A DNA stretch of 6,306 nt from Dysgonomonas sp. (GTDB taxonomy: Bacteria; Bacteroidota; Bacteroidia; Bacteroidales; Dysgonomonadaceae): assembly GCA_030151105.1 (NCBI GenBank), contig JASLEN010000123.1:1-6306 (forward strand), read 5' to 3'. The notes beneath the pieces are model-generated. The model saw only the letters and a list, made by a program, of their open reading frames with translations, had not been told where the DNA came from and ran no database searches. Below, in pieces: positions 1 through 4,497 of the stretch (position 1 is the stretch's first letter; every line of letters starts with the position of its first letter). The position numbers and the translations under genes were made by a program.

Positions 1-261
1 ATTAAATTTATAATCCAATCCATTGATACTATAGCCCACCAGAGCAGGATTGGAGTCAATACTCACTCGTCCTGGAACCATTCGCAGAGAATCTACAAAT
101 ATGGTATCGAGTGGCAGAAAATTTTTATCATAAAGCAAAAACATAGTCCCTTTATGCAGCGTTACGTCTGCCTTAAGACGTGTCACCTTGTCGTCGGCAT
201 CGTCACACGAAACCAAAACAAAGCCTATAAACAGGGCACAAAACAGACTGAGATACTTCAT
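1..261 (-). CDS. Putative outer-envelope lipoprotein, N-terminal part only (runs off the left edge)
   Basis: The minus-strand frame is open from an ATG at 261 to base 1 with no stop, so only the first 87 residues are seen. The N-terminus reads MKYLSLFCALFIGFVLVSC, a hydrophobic signal followed by the lipobox LVSC, with the lipidated cysteine at residue 19. After it comes an acidic DDADD stretch, which in Bacteroidota often accompanies lipoproteins carried to the outer membrane or surface. The visible mature part, about 68 residues, alternates hydrophobic and polar residues and looks like beta strands. The pattern around LLYDKNFLPLDTIFVDS vaguely recalls the N-terminal DUF4369-type domains of Bacteroidota lipoproteins, but this is too weak to call. 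I do not recognise the family. It is divergent from the gene at 697. The lipoprotein call is firm; the function is unknown. Confidence 0.75.
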   Translation of the reverse strand, partial: MKYLSLFCALFIGFVLVSCDDADDKVTRLKADVTLHKGTMFLLYDKNFLPLDTIFVDSLRMVPGRVSIDSNPALVGYSINGLDYKFN

Positions 262-296
262 CTAGATATTTTGATTATATGAATTTATATTCTTCT

Positions 297-304
297 CAAA
301 AATA
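297..304 (-). promoter_or_regulatory. Possible Bacteroidota -7 element for the left-edge lipoprotein gene
   Basis: On the minus strand these bases read TATTTTTG, matching TAnnTTTG. The start codon at 261 lies about 36 bases further on, a normal leader length. No TTTG-like -33 box is seen at the expected 19-21 base spacing, and the region is AT-rich, so a chance match is possible. Confidence 0.3.
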
Positions 305-497
305 ATATATTGCTACATAGCTTCCTATTTTTTGCTTCAGTAATTTACTTGATTCTATGCCTACTAGGAGGGAAGATGAGCGGAGGGCAAGTTACAATTT
401 TGAAAAAAAGTGCGAATAAAATGTAACTATTTCAGGAATGCTTTGTCATAGTATATAGAAGGCGATCTTTTACAAACAACTGATTACTAAAAGAGTG

Positions 498-552
498 AGA
501 GCAAATAAAAAATTCTCACACATGTTGTAACCTTTTATTTTATTTGCCCTCT
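498..552. repeat. Inverted repeat / potential stem-loop in the spacer
   Basis: The left arm AGAGCAAATAAAA (498-510) pairs with the right arm TTTTATTTGCCCTCT (538-552), 13 base pairs with a two-base bulge and a 27-base loop. A second, smaller stem, GTGAGA (495-500) with TCTCAC (514-519), uses part of the same left arm, so the two folds exclude each other. No T-tract follows on the plus strand, so it is not a standard terminator. No recognised gene ends here. Confidence 0.5.
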
Positions 553-636
553 AATAAGTAAACACCACTGTGAGAGAACAGTATAAAAAAGACGAACAAA
601 AAGAATTGTGGAATTCCACTCAGCGCTGATTTTCAA

Positions 637-666
637 TTTGTCGATTTTTTTGAAGTGATATATAAT
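637..666 (+). promoter_or_regulatory. Candidate promoter for the secreted repeat protein gene
   Basis: TTTG at 637-640 is followed after 20 bases by TATAATGA (661-668), which has the correct -33/-7 spacing for Bacteroidota but a poor TAnnTTTG match. The same bases also read as a classical layout: TTGTCG, 17 bases, then a perfect TATAAT. A start near 673 would leave a leader of about 24 bases that is very A-rich just before the ATG at 697. Position is plausible; the motif match is mixed. Confidence 0.35.
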
Positions 667-696
667 GAGTTATTCAACTAAAAAAAAACGAACATT

Positions 697-1122
697 ATGA
701 AAACAAAAATTATTTTAACAACATTGTTTGCATTGTTTATTCTTACTGCAAACCATACATACGCCTCAGAACCTCGTAGAGATAGATTGACGAGCGAAAT
801 TGAAACTGAATATGGAAAAAAGATTGAAGTCATCTACTTCATAGAAGGCTCTAACTATGTCAACAAAAAATGGATAACAAAGGTGGACAAAGAAGGTCGC
901 TACCTAGAGAGAGAGCTCTACAATTGGAATTCATACCGAGGATGGGAAGCAAAAACCAAGATAGCCTACAGCTACGATGACAACAATCTATTGATGAGCA
1001 TGTCGAGCAACGACTGGAATTCGAAAACAAAGGAATGGGACAAAAATACGAAAACCATAGACTACAAGTACGACAACAATGGTTTTCAATATATAGCCAA
1101 TGTGGCTCCAGCAAAAAAGTGA
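697..1122 (+). CDS. Small secreted protein with two aromatic repeats (DUF3836-like)
   Basis: 141 residues. Residues 1-23 form a signal peptide (KTK, a hydrophobic core, then TYA before Ser24), so the product is exported; no lipobox cysteine is present. The mature part holds two similar units about 31 residues apart. The first runs from W77-N-S through W83 to Y91-S-Y-D; the second from W107-N-S through W114 to Y123-K-Y-D, each ending in D-N-N. A weaker precursor of the unit may begin at W59. This resembles the small Bacteroidales proteins grouped as DUF3836, though I name that from memory of the pattern. The function of that family is unknown. The start is supported by the signal peptide directly after the ATG and by the A-rich leader. 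A strong terminator 34 bases after the stop makes it a single-gene unit. Confidence 0.82.
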   Translation: MKTKIILTTLFALFILTANHTYASEPRRDRLTSEIETEYGKKIEVIYFIEGSNYVNKKWITKVDKEGRYLERELYNWNSYRGWEAKTKIAYSYDDNNLLMSMSSNDWNSKTKEWDKNTKTIDYKYDNNGFQYIANVAPAKK

Positions 1123-1156
1123 ATAGTTTTTTTGATTAAGAATGTTAGTATCTTCA

Positions 1157-1195
1157 AAAGCGCTCTAGACCTCCTGTTTAGAGTGCTTTTATTTT
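1157..1195 (+). terminator. Strong rho-independent terminator after the gene at 697-1122
   Basis: Left arm 1157-1170 (AAAGCGCTCTAGAC) pairs with right arm 1176-1189 (GTTTAGAGTGCTTT) in an unbroken 14-pair stem including two G-U pairs. The loop is CTCCT and the stem is followed by TATTTT. It lies 34 bases after the stop codon. On the opposite strand the T-tract is short, so it is probably weak for the convergent gene. Confidence 0.88.
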
Positions 1196-1330
1196 CTACT
1201 CCCCTACTCCTCAAGGCTTAATTATACCCCAAAAAAAAGAAAATGAAAGCGATAAAGATACCACTTCCATTTTCGATCCATTAGCTATAATTCACTATAG
1301 GTTATATATATTATCAAGATTCAAAAACTA

Positions 1331-1903
1331 TTATGCTCCCAACACAAAATCGGGATCGATAGCTTCACGAGCCCAAGCTGCAAAAGCTTCACCATATGTA
1401 TTTTTTGCTCTATCAATAATTGCATTTCCATCCGCTTCAGATGCCAACGGCTCTAGGTCATATGCTTGTTTGAGCCATCCAGCCAAGCCTTCGCTGCATT
1501 TTCCGAAATTGCATTTTGCATAATGACAATCCACAAAAAGCTCCTCACCACTACTCATCAACAACAGCATCTCTTGCCAATTACTTGCCACAAGCGGCAT
1601 TTCGCCCTCGCTACCAAGTATCACAAGTGGCATTTCCTCTATACTTTTTCCTGATCCATCGTTCCAGAAAGCCAACAAACTGCCATCGCCATCAGCCTGT
1701 CCCAAGCCAATCAAATCACGTTTGGCAATATCCAAATTGGCTCCACTCCAGTCCCAAGTATCTACCCAGATATCCACAGCCTCATCATCCTCGTCCGAAA
1801 GGATGCTAAAATCCTTCCACAACAGTGGATGCTCTGCCATAATATCTAAAAAAGTTTCGAAAACCTCTGCCGTAGCCACTTTTGCATCATAATAGTTTGC
1901 CAT
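1331..1903 (-). CDS. SUKH superfamily (SMI1/KNR4-like) protein, possible immunity protein
   Basis: 190 residues, no signal peptide and no membrane segment, so cytoplasmic. The central part looks like the SUKH (SMI1/KNR4) fold: a strand plus small-residue stretch at about 64-80 (LIGLGQADGDGSLLAFW), then MPLVILGSEGEMPLVASN at about 91-108, leading into a helix (WQEMLLLM). This is the family's typical 'G-dG...lafW...P-vv-l-sEGe...vA-n' order. The N-terminal third is acidic (DEDDEAVD). The C-terminal helical region, about 135-190, is less familiar. In bacteria many SUKH proteins neutralise toxins of polymorphic or contact-dependent systems; others are orphans. No toxin lies beside it: the neighbours are small envelope proteins, and it has its own promoter. 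I infer an orphan immunity or binding protein. Similarity is judged by eye, so the family assignment is moderate. Confidence 0.72.
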   Translation of the reverse strand: MANYYDAKVATAEVFETFLDIMAEHPLLWKDFSILSDEDDEAVDIWVDTWDWSGANLDIAKRDLIGLGQADGDGSLLAFWNDGSGKSIEEMPLVILGSEGEMPLVASNWQEMLLLMSSGEELFVDCHYAKCNFGKCSEGLAGWLKQAYDLEPLASEADGNAIIDRAKNTYGEAFAAWAREAIDPDFVLGA

Positions 1904-1957
1904 CTTTTGTTTGTTTTATTCTAAAGTTATGTAATCTATTTCTATTTTTTTCGTGTG

Positions 1958-1965
1958 CAAATGTA
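1958..1965 (-). promoter_or_regulatory. -7 element of the SUKH-like gene
   Basis: Read on the minus strand these bases are TACATTTG, an exact TAnnTTTG. Transcription would start around 1951, leaving a leader of roughly 47 bases before the ATG at 1903. The nearest TTTG-type -33 box lies 24 bases upstream, slightly longer than the usual 19-21, so the upstream half is uncertain. Confidence 0.55.
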
Positions 1966-2033
1966 GTTTGAAGAGCCCCATTTTTCTAGCAAAAAATCAT
2001 GTATTTGTAAACAAGTTATTAACATCCAAAATC

Positions 2034-2078
2034 ATCAAAAACAAGCCTAGGGCAGTCAAGCCCTAAGCGATTTTTGAT
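2034..2078. terminator. Bidirectional terminator-like palindrome in a divergent spacer
   Basis: An outer stem ATCAAAAA (2034-2041) / TTTTTGAT (2071-2078) encloses an inner stem GCCTAGGGC (2045-2053) / GCCCTAAGC (2060-2068) with one C-A mismatch and a six-base loop, AGTCAA. In both directions a GC-rich hairpin is followed by a T-tract, as in a two-way intrinsic terminator. No recognised gene ends on either side, so what it would terminate is unknown; a small RNA or lost gene is possible. The structure is clear; the terminator role is inferred. Confidence 0.55.
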
Positions 2079-2278
2079 AAATCTTTACATTTATTTCATA
2101 CATATAAATCCCTCTATATAGATATATTACAAAAATAAAGAATAGAAACTAATAAGGATAACACAAAAACAGAAAACAAAATAGAGGTCAAAGCTGTTAT
2201 AGTGATATCAAGTGTTAAAATATTAGAAAGCAGCGACGACTTCAGAACATTACTTTTGAAAAGAATTTATTAGCACAC

Positions 2279-2320
2279 TTTAGTATAATTCATTTTGCTA
2301 GAAGTCCATTTTATGCTAAA
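2279..2320. repeat. Inverted repeat overlapping a promoter, possible operator
   Basis: TTTAGTATAA (2279-2288) and TTATGCTAAA (2311-2320) are inverted copies matching at 9 of 10 positions, the tenth being a G-T pair. The centres are 32 bases apart, about three helical turns, with the -33 box between the arms and the first four bases of the -7 box inside the right arm. That is where a dimeric or tetrameric repressor could bind. The arms are AT-rich, so chance cannot be excluded. Confidence 0.3.
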
Positions 2321-2324
2321 TTTA
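2294..2324 (+). promoter_or_regulatory. Promoter of the membrane protein / lipoprotein pair
   Basis: TTTG (2294-2297), exactly 19 bases, then TAAATTTA (2317-2324), one base from TAnnTTTG. The spacing is the normal one for Bacteroidota. Transcription would begin near 2331, giving a leader of about 20 bases before the ATG at 2351. An inverted repeat (2279-2288 / 2311-2320) brackets the -33 box and overlaps the -7 box. Confidence 0.55.
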
Positions 2325-2350
2325 AGGATTAACCCACAGATAATGCAGCC

Positions 2351-2605
2351 ATGGAAAGATTAGACAAAGAAACTAAGACCCTCGTTTACACTGCAATAGT
2401 CTTTGCAGGAATCTTCTCTGTAGTAGCCTTTACGGGCGTTATAGGGAGTTTGCTTGTTGGTACAATGTGGCTATTGAAGGTAGAATTGACCCAGAACGTA
2501 CAAATTGTATGTGGTACAGTGGCAATCGTAGCCTCATTCATCATCTCATACCTCATGGGCAAGAGCAACTTTAGAATGTTTATGGAAAACAACGGCTACG
2601 AGTAA
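2351..2605 (+). CDS. Small membrane protein with two transmembrane helices, family unknown
   Basis: 84 residues. A short charged N-terminus (MERLDKETKT) is followed by two long hydrophobic segments, about residues 12-42 and 50-69, joined by a short loop (KVELTQN). The tail is short and polar (KSNFRMFMENNGYE). The positive residues after the second helix and at the N-terminus suggest both ends face the cytoplasm, with a small periplasmic hairpin loop. There is no signal peptidase site. I do not recognise a family; small two-helix proteins of this kind may act as regulators or partners of larger membrane complexes, but nothing here shows which. The start is supported by the promoter ending about 20 bases upstream; an earlier ATG at 2343 is out of frame. 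The lipoprotein gene follows after 55 bases and is probably co-transcribed. Confidence 0.68.
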   Translation: MERLDKETKTLVYTAIVFAGIFSVVAFTGVIGSLLVGTMWLLKVELTQNVQIVCGTVAIVASFIISYLMGKSNFRMFMENNGYE

Positions 2606-2660
2606 ATTTTCTTACTCCCGTAGTACCTACCTCACACTTATTCAAATAAAATCTAACCTT

Positions 2661-2924
2661 ATGAAGAAAATTATCGCAGCCCTAAGCATTATCCTTGCAT
2701 CCTCACTTGCCTCATGCACTTCAGGCGTTCCATTGGCAAAAGTGGATTCGGACAATAACAAGACATACAAGGTTGAATATCTCTTTGAGCACGATGGTTG
2801 CAAGGTTTATAGATTCTACGACTATGGAAATTACGTATATTTTACAAATTGCGAAGGCAACACAACCGCCATCAGCAACGATTCCATCCGTCATAGAACC
2901 TACAACACGATCAGAATAAGATAG
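2661..2924 (+). CDS. Small lipoprotein, DUF4884-like
   Basis: 87 residues. The N-terminus MKKIIAALSIILASSLASC is a lipoprotein signal with lipobox LASC and the lipidated cysteine at residue 19. The mature part, about 69 residues, contains NNKTYKVEYLFEHDGCKVYR and continues with RFYDYGNYVYFTNCEG, a compact tyrosine- and phenylalanine-rich beta-strand domain with two cysteines (C47 and C64) that could form a disulfide. I recognise this core as that of the small Bacteroidales lipoproteins grouped as DUF4884, whose function is unknown; the match is from memory. It sits 55 bases behind the membrane protein gene and 95 before the phosphatase gene, with a perfect hairpin in the latter gap, so it probably closes the 2351 operon. 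Expected location is the inner leaflet of the outer membrane. Confidence 0.82.
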   Translation: MKKIIAALSIILASSLASCTSGVPLAKVDSDNNKTYKVEYLFEHDGCKVYRFYDYGNYVYFTNCEGNTTAISNDSIRHRTYNTIRIR

Positions 2925-2947
2925 GCAACTATTTTTATCACCCTACA

Positions 2948-2982
2948 AGTCATTCTTCTTTCGCATCTGATGAAGAATGACT
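2948..2982 (+). terminator. Hairpin, probable terminator after the lipoprotein gene
   Basis: AGTCATTCTTC (2948-2958) and GAAGAATGACT (2972-2982) form a perfect 11-pair stem with a 13-base loop, 23 bases after the stop codon. The following ATCTTTAATCTT is only moderately T-rich, so termination may be partial and allow some read-through into the phosphatase gene at 3020. Confidence 0.5.
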
Positions 2983-2987
2983 ATCTT

Positions 2988-2995
2988 TAATCTTG
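2988..2995 (+). promoter_or_regulatory. Weak -7 candidate for the phosphatase gene
   Basis: TAATCTTG differs from TAnnTTTG at one base. It would give a start near 3002 and a leader of about 18 bases. An overlapping alternative, TATCTTTA (2982-2989), lies 19 bases after TTTC (2959-2962). Neither is a full match, and both sit in or beside the hairpin at 2948-2982. Confidence 0.25.
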
Positions 2996-3019
2996 CATAA
3001 ACAAAATTAAAGAAACAAG

Positions 3020-3799
3020 ATGATAAAAGCAGTATTTTTCGATATAGATGGCACACTCGTTAGCTTCAAAACCCACACCGTTCCCCCTTCCACCATTCGT
3101 GCCATAGAGGAACTCAAAGCAAAGGGTATCAAGACTTTCATTGCCACAGGAAGAGCTTTTATACAAATACCACCACTGGAGGAAATCCAATTTGACGGCT
3201 ACATCACAGTCAATGGCGGCTATTGTTTGACAGCACAAAAAGAAGTGATGTACAAAAATGCAATCCCACAGAGCGATGTAGAAGCACTTATTCGCTATCA
3301 GCGTGAAGTTGAGGAGTTTCCATGCCTATTTGTATCAGAGAAAGAAGTATTTATCAATAAATATAATGATGTAGTAGAAAAAATTGAAAAAATGCTACAC
3401 ATCAAATTCAACAACGTCAAGCCATTAGAGTATGCTCTAGGGCAAGAAATATTTCAGCTCGTGGCATTCTTTGGCGAAGAGAAAGAAAAAGAAATGATGC
3501 AGACAGTTTTCTCACATTGTGAAGCTACACGTTGGTATCCACTCTTTACGGACATCATAGCCACTGGCAATAGCAAGCAAGTAGGCATCGACAAGGTGCT
3601 TGAATACTACGACATAGAGCTTTCGGAATGTATGTCGTTTGGCGATGGAGGAAATGATATTTCGATGTTGCAACATACGCCAATCAGTGTGGCAATGGGC
3701 AATGCAAGCGACGAAGTCAAGAGCTATGCTACTCACGTAACCGACTCTGTGGATGAGGATGGAATCTGGAATATGCTGAAAAAACTGGAGATAATTTGA
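3020..3799 (+). CDS. Cof-type HAD-superfamily phosphatase (HAD-IIB)
   Basis: 259 residues, about full length for the Cof family. All four HAD motifs are visible: motif I FFDIDGTLV with nucleophile D8 and acid/base D10; motif II IATGR with T43; motif III SK with K186; motif IV FGDGGNDISM with D209 and D213 for magnesium. The segment between motifs II and III, about 85-180, is the type C2 (IIB) cap that sets substrate choice. NGG at 65-67 is the family's usual NGA/NGG turn. Members are cytoplasmic magnesium-dependent phosphatases acting on sugar phosphates, phosphorylated vitamins (pyridoxal phosphate, flavins) or other small metabolites; the real substrate cannot be read from the sequence. No signal peptide. 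The start follows an A-rich leader. The gene at 3829 begins 29 bases after its stop and is probably co-transcribed. Confidence 0.93.
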   Translation: MIKAVFFDIDGTLVSFKTHTVPPSTIRAIEELKAKGIKTFIATGRAFIQIPPLEEIQFDGYITVNGGYCLTAQKEVMYKNAIPQSDVEALIRYQREVEEFPCLFVSEKEVFINKYNDVVEKIEKMLHIKFNNVKPLEYALGQEIFQLVAFFGEEKEKEMMQTVFSHCEATRWYPLFTDIIATGNSKQVGIDKVLEYYDIELSECMSFGDGGNDISMLQHTPISVAMGNASDEVKSYATHVTDSVDEDGIWNMLKKLEII

Positions 3800-3828
3800 T
3801 ACACTAGGCGAATTAAAATGACAAGACT

Positions 3829-4482
3829 ATGAAACATTTTATTTTAATCTTAACTCTAATTCTTGGTACATGTTTTGCCTCAGCAAATTCAATCAAGGGA
3901 GAAGCGCAAACAACTGGAGATAAAGGATCTACAACTAAAGAAGTTGTGACTCTAGATTCTGATACCGATAACTATTTGCAGCGCAGACAATTACCAAGAG
4001 ACATGCAACAGGTACTACTCGACATTGAAAAAAATGAGATAGATCGACGTGTGGAATATTTGCAACATGAACAAAATAAGTTCCTCACCATCACGGGCAT
4101 AGTGCTTGCCGTTCTTGGTTTGGCAGCTACACTCATTCTCTTTGTGGTGGGCTATTTTATGAGTAAAAATCTTGGCGAAAAATTTGATAGTAAAGAGCAA
4201 GATATGGAAAACAGAATGCAATTGCTCGAAAAAGATACTGCTCTCCGCCTCGAAAAGTTGAACATGGAAGTCGATTATTCTGAAAAAAGCCTTGCAATCA
4301 TTCAGCTCAAGATAGACGAAGCTGTGCGCCAAGCAATGGAAAAAGTTGAAAATAAAACAGATGATGAAACTGAAAGATTCAAAGAGCAAATCCAGAAGAT
4401 AGCAGCCGAAGCCAAAAGTGTACTAGTGGACATAAACCACAAGGTATCAGATAGTAAAGGAAATGTGGAAGAAGAGGCTTAG
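3829..4482 (+). CDS. Signal peptide, single transmembrane helix and coiled-coil protein, family unknown
   Basis: 217 residues. Residues 1-19 look like a signal peptide (MKHFILILTLILGTCFASA, cut before N20); there is no classical lipobox. Residues 20-60 are polar and Thr/Asp-rich and probably disordered, 60-85 are helical and charged. A clear transmembrane helix spans about 86-111 (LTITGIVLAVLGLAATLILF...). From 112 to about 205 the chain is rich in Glu, Lys and Gln with heptad-like spacing, a probable coiled coil, ending in an acidic tail (EEEA). If the signal is cleaved, the 20-85 part lies in the periplasm and the coiled coil in the cytoplasm; lysines just after the helix (MSKNLGEKF) agree with this. 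I do not recognise a family. The 29-base gap to the phosphatase gene suggests one operon. It ends 15 bases from the convergent MORN gene with no clear terminator between. Confidence 0.8.
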   Translation: MKHFILILTLILGTCFASANSIKGEAQTTGDKGSTTKEVVTLDSDTDNYLQRRQLPRDMQQVLLDIEKNEIDRRVEYLQHEQNKFLTITGIVLAVLGLAATLILFVVGYFMSKNLGEKFDSKEQDMENRMQLLEKDTALRLEKLNMEVDYSEKSLAIIQLKIDEAVRQAMEKVENKTDDETERFKEQIQKIAAEAKSVLVDINHKVSDSKGNVEEEA

Positions 4483-4497
4483 TCCTCTCTCCACCAT

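Larger units (their letters stand above)
262..696. other. Long divergent intergenic spacer without a convincing gene
   Basis: This 435-base spacer separates divergent genes and is AT-rich. It holds a candidate minus-strand -7 element (297-304), a perfect AGGAGG in front of a 16-codon reading frame (366-426), a bulged inverted repeat (498-552) and a candidate plus-strand promoter (637-666). No reading frame in it looks protein-like and no tRNA-like fold is visible. It is longer than needed for two promoters, so a small RNA or a decayed gene is possible. Confidence 0.6.
1904..2350. other. Long divergent intergenic spacer with regulatory structure but no gene
   Basis: This 447-base AT-rich stretch lies between the SUKH-like gene and the membrane protein gene. 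It holds the minus-strand -7 element (1958-1965), a large palindrome (2034-2078), a second minus-strand TATTTTTG (2130-2137) and the plus-strand promoter (2294-2324) with an overlapping inverted repeat (2279-2320). Bases 2140-2278 hold nothing I can identify. No reading frame longer than a few codons looks real. Confidence 0.6.

Noticed and set aside
1285..1300. CTATA/TATAG hairpin as a terminator for the SUKH-like gene
   Set aside because: Only five A/T-rich pairs and no T-tract behind it on the minus strand.
1466..1809. Two plus-strand frames of 62 and 97 codons inside the SUKH-like gene
   Set aside because: Antisense shadows, with His/Pro/Gln-rich unnatural composition and no promoter or leader.
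2313..2363. A 16-codon upstream frame overlapping the start of the membrane protein gene
   Set aside because: Its ATG lies just upstream of the -7 box of the predicted promoter, so it would not be in the transcript.
3818..3832. A four-codon frame (MTRL) whose TGA overlaps the ATG of the coiled-coil gene
   Set aside because: The ATGA overlap looks like translational coupling, but such tiny frames arise easily by chance and nothing else supports it.
4015..4389. A 124-codon minus-strand frame opposite the coiled-coil gene
   Set aside because: Phe/Leu/Ile-rich translation is the expected mirror of a Lys/Glu-rich coiled-coil coding strand; no independent support.
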